A DNA stretch of 64,000 nt from Microbacterium sp. (GCA_031277945.1 JAITLK010000002.1:62001-126000); one strand, 5' to 3'. Positions 25,001-33,647 are shown, counted from the first letter of the stretch. The notes: generated from the letters alone by a model not told the origin. A program made the numbers and translations.

Positions 25001-26926
25001 TCATTCCTTCGTTGCGGGCGCGTCGGCGTGCCCGTCGTGGTGGGGGCGAGCCGTCTCCGGCTGGACGGTGAGGGTGAGGCGGGCGGCGTGGGCGGGACCG
25101 AGTTCGACGAGGACGGTTCCGTCGGCGGGCTGGTCTGAGCGTGTGGTTCTCTCCTCCCGCGGCGACGCGTACGCCTCGCTGGCGCCCGGGTAGGTGCTGT
25201 GTTCCACGCCCTCCGAACGCACCGCGACGATTCGCTCGAGACCGAAGGAGGAGGCGATGATGCGAACCCGGCGGGTACTGACCTGCGAGAGGTTGACCAG
25301 CTCCACATCCACCTCGCCGTCGCCGAGGCGGGTGACGAGAGCGGCAACATCTTCGGGGAGGCCGGGTCGGTCCCGATCCTCGTCCCGATAGCGCAGCGCG
25401 GTCAGCGCAAGCCCGCCGTTGTAGAGGATCTGCGGAGCGCCCGAGACCAGGTGCGAGAGCACCTCGGTCACCACGGGGTTCACCCGCTGCCAGAAGTGCA
25501 GGTGCACGGTGGTCGGATCCACGTCGGCGTCGGTCATGAGCGCGACCCGTCGGGCGACCTGGCCCAGCGCCATCTCCAGCGCATGCACCGGGTAGTCGGG
25601 AGCGTCGCCGAGCAGGAAGCTCAGCCAGGCGGCTTCATGTCCGGCTTCGGCCTTGTCCCGGAACGCGATCACCTCAGCCGGGTCGTGGGGCAGGCCGTCC
25701 AGCAGGGTGCGCAGTCGCGCGAGGTCGGATTCGTCGCGGCTGAACCACCACAGCCAGAGCGGCAGATCCAGCCGTGGGGGACCGTAGTCGAACCATCCGT
25801 CCCGGCCGTATCGGTGCGGGACGAGCATGCCCGGACGATCGGCGTACTCGCCGTAGCGCTGCGACCACCCTCCGGCGAGACTGAAGCCGGATTCCGCCAC
25901 CGATCCCGAGATCGCGTGCGACAGCGGCACGTCCAGGGTCTGACGGGCGAGGTCGAGAGCGTCGGGGGAGCCCGAGACGACGGCGTGGTTGATCGCGGCG
26001 ATCACGGTGGCCATGCCGATCGTCTCCAGTCCGTGCGGCCAGGTCCAGCCGTAATGGCCGCCGTGCCATGCGCCGTCGTGCAGGCCGCCGACGCGGCCGT
26101 CAGGGGCCACGTTGTCCGGGATGAGGCCGTCGTTGTCGGCGGCTCGTCGGCGCCAGCCGTCGATGTAGTCGATCACCCACCGCGCGGTGGCCTCGTCCCC
26201 GTCGTAGAGCCACCGGTTCACCGCGAGCGTGGTCGCGGCCAGATTGACGGCGACGTCACCCGCCGCTCGCCGTTGCATCTCCTGGCCCATCCGCCGGGCG
26301 TTGTCCTCGTTCGCGAGATCGTCCCACGAACGGATGCCGGGCAGCGAGTCCAGCGGAAGACCGTACTTGCGCATCTCGGGCTGGTCGGCACGGTAGGCCT
26401 GCCACTGGGGGCCAAGCCCGGGCAGGGGCCCGAGTGCCCCGTTGTGCGGAGCGCGGATGATGTTGAGCTCCGGGTCCCAGTTGCCGTGGCGCGGATCGGT
26501 GTACAGCTTGGCGAACCGGCGGGCGCGTTCGGCGAAGGCGGCATCGCCGGGGTCCGCCGCGCACAGGGCGTAGAGGAAGATGAGCGATTCGCCCTGGTGG
26601 AACCAGTCGTAGCCGTTCTCGTACTCGTCCGTGAGCATCCCGCCCTCGGTGAGCTGGGCGGTCACCCCCTCCCAGTGGCGCTTGGCCGAGGCCAGGATCT
26701 CGTCGCTGCCACCGAGGGCGTAGAAGGTCGGCCAGTTGAAGAAGGGCTCGTACAGATCGTCCACGCCGTCACGCGAATCGAACTCCGGCGTGCGCAGCAC
26801 GCGTCCGTCGTCATCGCAGAAGCGGGTATCGAACACTCGCCAGGCTTCCTCGACGGCGTCGAACAGCCGCCGCTCCAGCACCGCCCAGGCGGGAATCCGC
26901 GCGAGGGGAAAGGTGAGGACGGTCAT
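25001..26926 (-). CDS. uncharacterised protein, possibly an (alpha/alpha)-barrel carbohydrate-active enzyme
   Basis: I do not recognise the family with confidence. The 641-residue protein has no signal peptide, so it should be cytoplasmic. Repeated helical segments rich in Trp, Tyr and acidic residues (YEPFFNWPTFYALGGSDE; YDWFHQGESLIFLY; HGGHYGWTWPHG; DGWFDYGPPRLDLPLWLWWFSRDES) resemble six-hairpin glycosidases or lyases, and the last 150 residues look beta-rich. Start: ATG 26926 with AGGAGA nine bases upstream; ATG 26971 is the alternative. It lies between the ABC permease and the RraA-like gene in one operon, so it probably acts on the imported oligosaccharide. Confidence 0.75.
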   Translation of the reverse strand: MTVLTFPLARIPAWAVLERRLFDAVEEAWRVFDTRFCDDDGRVLRTPEFDSRDGVDDLYEPFFNWPTFYALGGSDEILASAKRHWEGVTAQLTEGGMLTDEYENGYDWFHQGESLIFLYALCAADPGDAAFAERARRFAKLYTDPRHGNWDPELNIIRAPHNGALGPLPGLGPQWQAYRADQPEMRKYGLPLDSLPGIRSWDDLANEDNARRMGQEMQRRAAGDVAVNLAATTLAVNRWLYDGDEATARWVIDYIDGWRRRAADNDGLIPDNVAPDGRVGGLHDGAWHGGHYGWTWPHGLETIGMATVIAAINHAVVSGSPDALDLARQTLDVPLSHAISGSVAESGFSLAGGWSQRYGEYADRPGMLVPHRYGRDGWFDYGPPRLDLPLWLWWFSRDESDLARLRTLLDGLPHDPAEVIAFRDKAEAGHEAAWLSFLLGDAPDYPVHALEMALGQVARRVALMTDADVDPTTVHLHFWQRVNPVVTEVLSHLVSGAPQILYNGGLALTALRYRDEDRDRPGLPEDVAALVTRLGDGEVDVELVNLSQVSTRRVRIIASSFGLERIVAVRSEGVEHSTYPGASEAYASPREERTTRSDQPADGTVLVELGPAHAARLTLTVQPETARPHHDGHADAPATKE

Positions 26927-26978
26927 CGTGGGCTTCTCCTGATCCGGGATCGTGGTTTGTTCGGAACTCATCGCGTGC

Positions 26979-27926
26979 TCATCCCTTCGTGGCGCCGGCG
27001 ACGAGACCGCCGATGATGTGGCGCTGCATGAAGATGAAGAAGATCACCGCGGGGGCGATCGCCAGCAGCAGTGTCGGGAACACGGTGGTGTACGAGGTGC
27101 TGTACTGGCTCACCGCCGAGTAGACGCCCGTGGTCACCGTGTACAGGCCCGAACTCGGTCCCAGGATGATCTGCGGGCTGACGAAGTCGTTCCACACGCT
27201 GATCGAGTTCAGCACCATGATGGTGGCCACCACCGGGCGCATGATCGGGAAGATGCAGAGCCAGAAAGCGCGGATGCGCCCAGCGCCGTCCAGAGCGGCC
27301 GCCTCGTCGATGTCGCGCGGCACCGTTCGCAGGTACGCCGCGAACAGGAAGATGGTGATGGGCAGCGTCGCGGCGGTCTCGAACAGCAGGAACCCCGGAA
27401 TGGTGTTGATCAGGCCCAGCACCCGCAGCACGAAAACCACGGGGATCAGCGTCACCTGACCGGGGATGAACATGCCGGAGACGAAGAGCAGGAGCAGGCC
27501 CAGGTGCCACTTCGAGCGACCGCGGGCGATGACGTAGGCCACCGGCGCGGCCAGCAGGATGCCGAACACGTTGACCAGCACGACGAACAGCAGCGTGATG
27601 CCGTACGTGGCCACCACGTTGAAGCGCTCGGAGGTGATCGCCGCCCACAGATACTCGAAGGTGAGGGTGTCGAGGGAGAAGCCCAGCGGGTTGCGGATGA
27701 TCTCCTGCTGCGGTTTGAACGCATTGATGATCATGATGTACATCGGCACGAGCATCACCAGCGCGAGCACGGACAGCACGATCCCGGTCAGTACGGTGAG
27801 CACCCGAGGGCGGCGGATGCGTCGCGGACCCGAGCGGCGACGAGCGCGCCCGGGGGGAGCGGTGAGGGTGCGGGTGTCGCCCGGCTCCTCGACGAAGGGG
27901 AGGGATCCGTCGGTGATCAGGGCCAT
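26979..27926 (-). CDS. carbohydrate ABC transporter permease, MalG type
   Basis: Inner-membrane permease of 315 residues with six helices after a 45-residue charged N-terminus. The EAA loop DIDEAAALDGAGRIRAFWLCIFPIMRP contacts the shared ATPase. It overlaps the upstream permease by TGATG. No ATPase gene is present nearby, so the importer must use a common MsiK-like ATPase encoded elsewhere, as is usual for actinobacterial CUT1 systems. Confidence 0.95.
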   Translation of the reverse strand: MALITDGSLPFVEEPGDTRTLTAPPGRARRRSGPRRIRRPRVLTVLTGIVLSVLALVMLVPMYIMIINAFKPQQEIIRNPLGFSLDTLTFEYLWAAITSERFNVVATYGITLLFVVLVNVFGILLAAPVAYVIARGRSKWHLGLLLLFVSGMFIPGQVTLIPVVFVLRVLGLINTIPGFLLFETAATLPITIFLFAAYLRTVPRDIDEAAALDGAGRIRAFWLCIFPIMRPVVATIMVLNSISVWNDFVSPQIILGPSSGLYTVTTGVYSAVSQYSTSYTTVFPTLLLAIAPAVIFFIFMQRHIIGGLVAGATKG

Positions 27927-28852
27927 CAGTCGGCCACCTTCTTCTCAGCGCCGCGACGGGCGAGGGTGACGCCGAGCCCGAGCACGGCGGTGATGATGAG
28001 CAGCACGACGGACTGTGCAGCGCCGAGCCCCAGCTTCGCGTTCGCGAACGAGTCCTTGAGGATCTGGAACACGATGGTCTGGGTGCCTGCTGCCGGACCG
28101 CCGTCGGTGAGGGCGAGCACCACGTCGTACACCTTCAGCAGACCGACGAGCGTCAGCACGAGATTCACGGTCAGCACCGGGGCGATCAGCGGCACGGTCA
28201 CGTTGCGGAACTGCTGCCACGGGCTGGCCCCGTCCACGGTGGCCGCCTCGTAGTACTCCGTCGGCACCGACTTGATCCCGGCGATGTAGAGGATCATGTT
28301 GAACCCGAAGTGCGACCACACGATGGTCGCGATCACGCTCGCCTTGGCGAATCCGATGTCGGTGAGAAACGGCAGCGGACTGAGCCCGATGGCGCCCAGC
28401 ACGCTGTTGACGGCACCTTGCGGGCTGAGCATGGCCGCCCAGAGGAAGCCGATGATCAGCGCGCTGATGATGTACGGGTAGAAGAAGATCGTCCGGAACA
28501 CGGTGTTGGCCCGTCCCGGGCCGGAGATCAGCGCCGCGACGGCGAGCCCCAGCACGTTGCAGGCGATCGTGCCGAAGAACGCCACCACGGCGGTGAAGAC
28601 GGCCGCGTCGATGGTGCGCGGGTTGCGGAACGCGTGCGTGTAGTTGTCGAGCCCGATGAAGGTGAAGTTGAGGCTGTAGCCGTTCCAGTTGGTGAGACTG
28701 AGCACGAAGGCCAGGATCATCGGCACGATGAACATGGCGAGGAAGACGAGCACGGCGGGCGCGCTCATCAGGAATCCGGGAACACGCGCGCGCCAGCGCA
28801 TGGCGGGGGAGGACCGGCGCGGTGGCGCGGCGGGGCGGTCGAGTGTGACCAT
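27926..28852 (-). CDS. carbohydrate ABC transporter permease, MalF type
   Basis: Inner-membrane permease of 308 residues with six helices; the EAA loop is YYEAATVDGASPWQQFRNVTVPLIAP. Start: ATG 28852 with GGAG six bases upstream (ATG 28864 is possible). It lies 52 bases after the binding-protein gene and forms the heterodimeric channel with the next permease. Confidence 0.95.
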   Translation of the reverse strand: MVTLDRPAAPPRRSSPAMRWRARVPGFLMSAPAVLVFLAMFIVPMILAFVLSLTNWNGYSLNFTFIGLDNYTHAFRNPRTIDAAVFTAVVAFFGTIACNVLGLAVAALISGPGRANTVFRTIFFYPYIISALIIGFLWAAMLSPQGAVNSVLGAIGLSPLPFLTDIGFAKASVIATIVWSHFGFNMILYIAGIKSVPTEYYEAATVDGASPWQQFRNVTVPLIAPVLTVNLVLTLVGLLKVYDVVLALTDGGPAAGTQTIVFQILKDSFANAKLGLGAAQSVVLLIITAVLGLGVTLARRGAEKKVAD

Positions 28853-28904
28853 GGGAGGCTCCATCACGTGAGCGGGGCGCCCGGGGGACCGGGCGCCCCG
28901 AGGG

Positions 28905-30182
28905 TCATTGCGCGTTGGCGACGAACCAGGAGTCCAGCGCACTGTTGACATCGGCGGCGGATGTGCCGCCGAGCAGCGCCTGGACCTGGGTGTTCAGCTC
29001 GTCGGCGTAGCCGGCGGGCATGGTGCGCTCGCCGTATCCGTTTCCGGTGGGCGTGTAGCTGGATGCGGGGGTGTCGGCCACGATCAGCAGCAGCTCGGTG
29101 GCCAGGTCGTTCATCTCGTACTCGTAGCCGTCACGGTAGTTGCCGTCGACCTGGAGCTGGTCGACCACCGCGGCCTTGTCGGTCGCGAGGTACTCCACGA
29201 CCTTGAGGGCGGCCTCCTGATGGTCACTCGACTTCAGGATCGAGTACGGGCTGGCGATGTTCGCCCCCATCGCCGGGTTCTTGACCGAGGCATCGGCCGG
29301 CCCCGCGAAGACGCCGATGCTGGGCGGGTTGTCCGCGTTCGCCTCGGCTGCGGCGAACCAGCTGCCCATCGGGTACAGCGCACTCTTGCCCGCGAGGAAG
29401 CTCTGCTCGGCATCGGGATACTTGATTCCCAGCGCGTCGGAGTTGAGGTACCCCTTCGCCACCCAGTCCGCGTACATCTCGGTGTAGGCGCCGGCCGTCT
29501 TGCTGAAGGTGAGGTCACCGGAGCTCATCTTCTGGAACCAGTCGTCGTTGTCCGCCACCACGGACGGAAGCGCAAGCGCCTGGTAGGACATCTGCGACAT
29601 CCAGTCGCCGCCCGTCTGGATCGGGGTCCAGCCCGCGTCCTTCAGCTTTGCGAGGTCGGCGGTGAACTCGTCGAGGTCTTTCGGCGTCTCGGTGATGCCG
29701 GCCTCCTCGAAGGCCGTCTTGTTGTAGAACCACAGACTCTGCAGCTGGATCCCGACGCCGGCCATGTACTGCTTGCCGTCGATGGCGTACTGCTCGGCCA
29801 GGGGGCCGTTGGCCGCCCAGTCGTAGGAGGACAGATCGACGAATTCCTGGGCGAGCTCGGGTGTCGGCGCGAGGGACTGGACGATGTCGGGGGCGTCGCC
29901 GGAGGCGAGGAGGCGGGGGAGTGCCTTCTGCACGCCGTCCGCGCCGGGACTCTGGATGATGACGTCGATGTCGGGGTTCGCGTCCTCGAACGGCTTCACC
30001 AGCGTGTTCCACCATTCCTCGGTGAGGTTGGGGGTGATGTTCACGAGCACTCGGACCTCGGTGGCGCCGCCGGCGTCCGAACCGCTGCCGGCATCACCTG
30101 AGCCGCCGGTGCTGCATCCGGTGAGGGCGGCCACGGCGAGCAGGGCGATGCTCGTCGTCGCCAGGGAACGTTTCTTGATCAT
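28905..30182 (-). CDS. sugar ABC transporter substrate-binding lipoprotein (family 1)
   Basis: Lipid-anchored binding protein of 425 residues that captures the oligosaccharide. The signal peptide is MIKKRSLATT... with lipobox LTGC (Cys23). The extracellular binding family 1 (MalE-like) domain shows PNLTEEWWNTLVKPFEDANPDI and SFLAGKSALYPMGSWFAA. The ATG 30182 has AGAGGA eight to nine bases upstream. It is the first gene of the operon running down to 22467, behind the operator at 30231. Confidence 0.94.
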   Translation of the reverse strand: MIKKRSLATTSIALLAVAALTGCSTGGSGDAGSGSDAGGATEVRVLVNITPNLTEEWWNTLVKPFEDANPDIDVIIQSPGADGVQKALPRLLASGDAPDIVQSLAPTPELAQEFVDLSSYDWAANGPLAEQYAIDGKQYMAGVGIQLQSLWFYNKTAFEEAGITETPKDLDEFTADLAKLKDAGWTPIQTGGDWMSQMSYQALALPSVVADNDDWFQKMSSGDLTFSKTAGAYTEMYADWVAKGYLNSDALGIKYPDAEQSFLAGKSALYPMGSWFAAAEANADNPPSIGVFAGPADASVKNPAMGANIASPYSILKSSDHQEAALKVVEYLATDKAAVVDQLQVDGNYRDGYEYEMNDLATELLLIVADTPASSYTPTGNGYGERTMPAGYADELNTQVQALLGGTSAADVNSALDSWFVANAQ

Positions 30183-30230
30183 CGTCGATCCTCTCGTCTT
30201 CGAAAGCTCCGGGGGAGGAGATGAGCACGA

Positions 30231-30264
30231 CGATAATCGATAATCGGTAACTGACGCAAGCATA
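30231..30264 (-). promoter_or_regulatory. promoter and GntR-type operator of the sugar uptake operon
   Basis: The plus strand reads CGATAATCGATAATCGGTAA (30231-30250), sharing the TTACCGAT(A/T)ATCGAT core with the gntR promoter in inverted orientation. A -10 candidate TATGCT (30264-30259, minus strand) lies just upstream, so the operator covers the transcription start region, a typical repressor position. Confidence 0.6.
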
Positions 30265-30346
30265 CGTCAGAAACATCGGATCACTTTGTCTTTACGACGG
30301 GGTCACGTGGATCCGTGCCCTAGCCTGTTCCCACGAGAGGACTCCC

Positions 30347-30943
30347 ATGCTCCGCATTCATTTCACCGGTGACTCGATCACCGACGCCGGACGCGATCGC
30401 ACCGATCCCACCTCGCTCGGAGACGGATACGTGTCCCTCCTGGCGCAGGCCCCCGAGCTGGCGGAAGCCCGGATCAGCAACTCCGGCATCGCGGGCAACC
30501 GGGCCATCGATCTGGTCGACCGCTGGGAGCGGGACGTGCTGTCGTGCCGGCCCGACGTGCTGTCGATCTACGTCGGCATCAACGACGTCTGGCGGCGATT
30601 CGACAGCGATGACCCCACCACGGACGAGGCGTTCGAACAGCGCCTGCGGCACGTGCTCGAACGTGTGCCGGCCGGTGTTCGAGTGCTGCTGGTTGAGCCG
30701 TTCCTGCTGCCGGTGCGGGCAGAGCAGGAGGAGTGGCTGTCCGAGCTGGCCGGAAAGCAACGGGTGGCGGCGGACCTCGCGGGCCGCCACGGCGCGCTGT
30801 GGGTGCCGTTGCAGCAGCGGCTGAGCGAGGCGGCCGAGGGTCACCCCGCCTCATGGGCGCCGGATGGCGTGCACCCGTTCCCGCGTGCCTCGCGTCTCAT
30901 CGCCGATGCCTGGTTGGACGCGTACCGCCGGCTCCCGGTCTGA
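30347..30943 (+). CDS. SGNH/GDSL-family hydrolase
   Basis: Esterase-type hydrolase of 198 residues without a signal peptide. Block I is FTGDSITDAG (Ser11 nucleophile region), block III is VGINDVWRRF, and block V is DGVHPFPRASR with the catalytic Asp/His pair. Such enzymes often deacetylate sugars or oligosaccharides. GAGAGGA precedes the ATG. It is divergent from the sugar-uptake operon and may remove acetyl groups from the same substrate; this is inferred from position. Confidence 0.88.
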   Translation: MLRIHFTGDSITDAGRDRTDPTSLGDGYVSLLAQAPELAEARISNSGIAGNRAIDLVDRWERDVLSCRPDVLSIYVGINDVWRRFDSDDPTTDEAFEQRLRHVLERVPAGVRVLLVEPFLLPVRAEQEEWLSELAGKQRVAADLAGRHGALWVPLQQRLSEAAEGHPASWAPDGVHPFPRASRLIADAWLDAYRRLPV

Positions 30944-30959
30944 CATCGGCCGGCGGTAC

Positions 30960-30965
30960 TACGGT
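30960..30965 (+). promoter_or_regulatory. -10 box TACGGT, leaderless start at 30972
   Basis: TACGGT is followed by exactly six bases and then ATG 30972; no other signal marks that start strongly. Confidence 0.5.
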
Positions 30966-30971
30966 GGGGGC

Positions 30972-31685
30972 ATGAGCGGGCTGGAGGAGGCGGATCGCGC
31001 CGAGCGGATGCGACTCCAGCGTGCCGTCTACGGGCCCGGTGCCAGCGCCGACGCCGGGATCGCGCAGGAGCGGCTGCGTGCGTTGGAGTCGTCGAGGCCG
31101 GAAGAGACTCGACCAGATGCGCCACGCCGGGCGGCGATCGGCCTGCCCACGGCCGAGCCTGCCCCGGGAACGGCTCCGGCTCTCCCGAGGGTGCAAGCGG
31201 TCGCCGCGCCACTTCGGGGCCAACGGACGCTGTCGAGAGCGGAACGAGTGCTCTGGGCGGGACTCGGGGCGCTCGCGGTCGCCATGCTGACCGTCGTCGG
31301 GTTCTTCCTCGGCGCTCTCACGGCACCGCATCCGGATCGGGTGCTGATCCCGGTGGTCGAAGCGGCTGAGGGCAGGGTGGCTCATGAAGACGTCACGGAT
31401 TATCGCGAGTACGTCGCGGATCGCATGAAGATCGGGATCGGCACGACGGCCTTCGATGGTCCGGGGGCGATGCGATGTCTGTATGTCGCGGGCCCCGACG
31501 CCGACCTTCGCACGGAGACTCTCCTCGGCGCATGCGCGCCGGAGAGCGCCTTCGGCACCACGTGGGAGGTGCCGGGGGATCTGGGCACCGGCAGCGCACT
31601 GTTCGGCCTGACGGTGCAGGATTCGGTTCGATTCATCGAGCGGGACTCCGGGCTCGAAGTCTGGCTCTCCGAGGAGCCGGCATGA
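30972..31685 (+). CDS. uncharacterised single-pass membrane protein A
   Basis: The 237-residue protein has a charged cytoplasmic N-terminus (LQRAVYGPGASAD near 15-27), one transmembrane helix (about 93-117) and an extracellular domain of about 120 residues. That domain contains a Cys pair (MRCLYVAGP; LGACAPES) and ends in FIERDSGLEVWLSEEPA. The function is unknown. It overlaps the next gene by ATGA and looks like a paralogue of it: both share an LxRA(V/F)GP motif, one central helix and a Cys-pair domain ending in an aromatic, acidic tail. They are probably partners in one complex. Confidence 0.75.
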   Translation: MSGLEEADRAERMRLQRAVYGPGASADAGIAQERLRALESSRPEETRPDAPRRAAIGLPTAEPAPGTAPALPRVQAVAAPLRGQRTLSRAERVLWAGLGALAVAMLTVVGFFLGALTAPHPDRVLIPVVEAAEGRVAHEDVTDYREYVADRMKIGIGTTAFDGPGAMRCLYVAGPDADLRTETLLGACAPESAFGTTWEVPGDLGTGSALFGLTVQDSVRFIERDSGLEVWLSEEPA

Positions 31686-32575
31686 GCGCGCCGTCGCCGG
31701 AGATGGCCGGGACGAACTCCACAAGCAGCGGGGGATCTCGACGCGACGGTGACACATCGACGAGCGGCGGAGGTGGTGACCTCGGGCCTGCCCGGGTCCT
31801 CGCGCACTTCGCCGAGGACGTGCGCGAACTCGACTCGGACAGCGCGCTCCTGCGTCGCGCGTTCGGGCCTCGGTCTCGACCCCTGGACCCTCAGGAGGCG
31901 GAAGCACTCGGGGAGGCCCTCCAGCGCCACTCCATCGGGAGAAGCGGGGCTCAGCGCGACCTGATCATGGTCCCGGCGGATGCCGCGGGTGACACCCCGG
32001 CCGGCGCATCGGGAAGCGGTGAACTGGGAGAACCGGTGCCCCCTCGCACGGGACTCGGACCGTCACCGTCCGTGTCACGGGCGTTGCTCCGGCAGCGGCT
32101 GCGGGCGGCGGCCATCGGTGCGGCCGTCGCCGCGGTCGTCGTCGGTGCGGGGGCCGGTATCTGGATGACTGTGCAGCCGCGGCCGGTGCTGGCGCTTCAG
32201 GGCACGCCCGCCGCGACCGCGGAGATCGAGAATCTCCTGGACGCGCAACCGACTTTGCTCGAAGATTTCTCGATGACGGATGGGGTGTCCTACGGGGAGG
32301 CTTATGGGCTGCGCGTGATCGGCGCGAAGCTCACCAGTGCCCGACAGCACGCCTCGTTCGATTGTCTCTGGTTTCTGGACGCGTCCGAGTTCGTGATGCC
32401 GCTCTGCACCCGCGCGCGTGAGCGTCCTGGCTATCCGCGCCTGCTCGACATCTGGCACGACGGCAATGCGCTTACCTGGACCCCCGTACCCTCAGCCGAT
32501 CTGCGCCAGATCCGCATCTCGGTTCAGGGGGACCGGCTGGAACTCTGGGAACAGATGGTCGACGTCGCACCGTGA
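31682..32575 (+). CDS. uncharacterised single-pass membrane protein B
   Basis: The 297-residue protein has a Ser/Gly-rich N-terminus, a helical ALLRRAFGPRSRPL segment, one transmembrane helix (about 142-163) and an extracellular domain with a Cys pair (SFDCLWFLD; MPLCTRA) and the closing RISVQGDRLELWEQM. This mirrors the preceding gene, whose tail is FIERDSGLEVWLSEE. The ATG overlaps the upstream stop (ATGA), so the two should be made in fixed ratio. No enzyme motif is visible. Confidence 0.75.
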   Translation: MSAPSPEMAGTNSTSSGGSRRDGDTSTSGGGGDLGPARVLAHFAEDVRELDSDSALLRRAFGPRSRPLDPQEAEALGEALQRHSIGRSGAQRDLIMVPADAAGDTPAGASGSGELGEPVPPRTGLGPSPSVSRALLRQRLRAAAIGAAVAAVVVGAGAGIWMTVQPRPVLALQGTPAATAEIENLLDAQPTLLEDFSMTDGVSYGEAYGLRVIGAKLTSARQHASFDCLWFLDASEFVMPLCTRARERPGYPRLLDIWHDGNALTWTPVPSADLRQIRISVQGDRLELWEQMVDVAP

Positions 32576-32579
32576 CGTG

Positions 32580-32612
32580 GGGTCCGGCCGCGCATATCGT
32601 GGCGCCGGATCC
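32580..32612. terminator. candidate terminator between convergent genes
   Basis: A 9-bp stem (GGGTCCGGC at 32580-32588 with GCCGGATCC at 32604-32612, one G-T pair) lies between two convergent stops. No T-run follows. Confidence 0.4.
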
Positions 32613-32631
32613 GCGAGCGGTATTGAGCGGT

Positions 32632-33267
32632 TCAGAGAGTGATCGTGTCTCCCGGCTCCAGTTCGTGGAACGTGCCACCGCCCTGTTCGGTCGCCCAGGC
32701 CAGGCGTCCGCGGTGCATGGTGCGGCCGATGGTGGACAGCGTCATGTCGTGGGTCCCGAACGCCTGGCTCGGGGCGACCTCCAGGACGAAGTCGATCGCG
32801 TCCGAGATCTTCAGCCACGGAGCTCCGAGCGGCGCGGCCAGGAGCTTCACCGGAACGCCCGGTGCCGCATAGGAATCGCCAGGGTAGTAGAAGGCATCGT
32901 CGACGAGCACGCCCACATTGTCGATGAGCGGGATCGAGCGATGGATCTCGGCGTGCACCCCACCGAAGAAGCGCAGCACGAAGGGGCCGGCCTGCACCGT
33001 GTCGCCTGGGGCGACGACGGTGACGTCGTAGTCTGGCGCCGCCGCGGCGACGCCGGCGGGACCGAAGATCGGGATGCCGGGATTGGTCGAGAGGATCTGG
33101 TCCAGTGTGCGCGGGCTCCAGTGATCCTCATGCTGATGCGTGAGCACGATCGCGGCGGTGCGGGGGACCTCCGTGAGGCTGGCGAGGAAGCTTCCCGGAT
33201 CGATGATCAGCGATTCGCCGTCCTTTTCGAGGGTGACCGTGGCGTGCTCGTACTTCGTGATGCGCAT
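32632..33267 (-). CDS. MBL-fold metallohydrolase (UlaG-like)
   Basis: Metallo-beta-lactamase-fold hydrolase of 211 residues. The metal motif is THQHEDHW (HxHxDH form), preceded by LIIDPGSF and followed by the family's later His/Asp ligands in FFGGVHAEIH, YYPGDSY and FGTHDMT. It belongs to the group sometimes called UlaG-like. The substrate is unknown. ATG 33267 is chosen because AAAAGGAG lies 12 bases upstream; TTG 33279 leaves no space for a ribosome binding site. Confidence 0.88.
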   Translation of the reverse strand: MRITKYEHATVTLEKDGESLIIDPGSFLASLTEVPRTAAIVLTHQHEDHWSPRTLDQILSTNPGIPIFGPAGVAAAAPDYDVTVVAPGDTVQAGPFVLRFFGGVHAEIHRSIPLIDNVGVLVDDAFYYPGDSYAAPGVPVKLLAAPLGAPWLKISDAIDFVLEVAPSQAFGTHDMTLSTIGRTMHRGRLAWATEQGGGTFHELEPGDTITL

Positions 33268-33367
33268 GGCACGAGTCAACTCCTTTTCGTCGCTGACGCC
33301 AAGCGCCGGTGACGGGCTGGGGTCATCTGCGTGAACACGCCCGGGATCGACGAATGAGGGGGCCGAT

Positions 33368-33397
33368 TTGCAGAGCGGTCCTCATCTCATGCATACT
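33368..33397 (+). promoter_or_regulatory. candidate promoter of tRNA-Glu
   Basis: TTGCAG (33368-33373) and CATACT (33392-33397) are 18 bases apart in an unusually AT-rich stretch, about 41 bases before the mature tRNA. Confidence 0.45.
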
Positions 33398-33438
33398 AAA
33401 TGAGTCGCAAGCGAGCCGGAAGGCCGCGAGAGACACTC

Positions 33439-33511
33439 GGCCCCATCGTATAGCGGCCTAGTACGTCGCCCTCTCACGGCGGTAACGCGGGTTCGAATCC
33501 CGCTGGGGTCA
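33439..33511 (+). tRNA. tRNA-Glu, anticodon CTC
   Basis: The 73-base cloverleaf has acceptor stem GGCCCCA/TGGGGTC with one G-T pair, an anticodon stem around the loop CTCTCAC (anticodon CTC, reading GAG) and the T-loop GGTTCGAATCC. The CCA end is not encoded. It lies on the plus strand, about 30 kb from gltX and tRNA-Gln. Confidence 0.95.
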
Positions 33512-33520
33512 CCGAGTGAT

Positions 33521-33551
33521 GAAGCCCCCGGACCAGGTGTCCGGGGGCTTC
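33521..33551 (+). terminator. terminator of tRNA-Glu
   Basis: A 13-bp perfect stem (GAAGCCCCCGGAC at 33521-33533 and its complement at 33539-33551) with a five-base loop is followed by GTCGTTGTT, ten bases after the tRNA. Confidence 0.82.
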
Positions 33552-33647
33552 GTCGTTGTTCCGGGTTGGTACGGGGTCCGCGCGAGCGCCGGGACGGACG
33601 ATCGAAATGCACCGGCTTCGAGTTCGGCGATGCATGTCCATTACAGA

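Noticed and set aside
23299..25350. 683-codon reading as one long aldo/keto reductase
   Set aside because: The first 370 codons only shadow the RraA-like and 641-residue genes; the enzyme starts at GTG 24240.
25199..27016. 605-codon open frame on the plus strand
   Set aside because: Antisense to the 641-residue operon gene, which has better codon positions, a ribosome binding site and operon context.
3745..33511. Genomic island with tRNA attachment sites
   Set aside because: No integrase or direct repeat of a tRNA end was found; only the synteny argument remains, listed as a finding.
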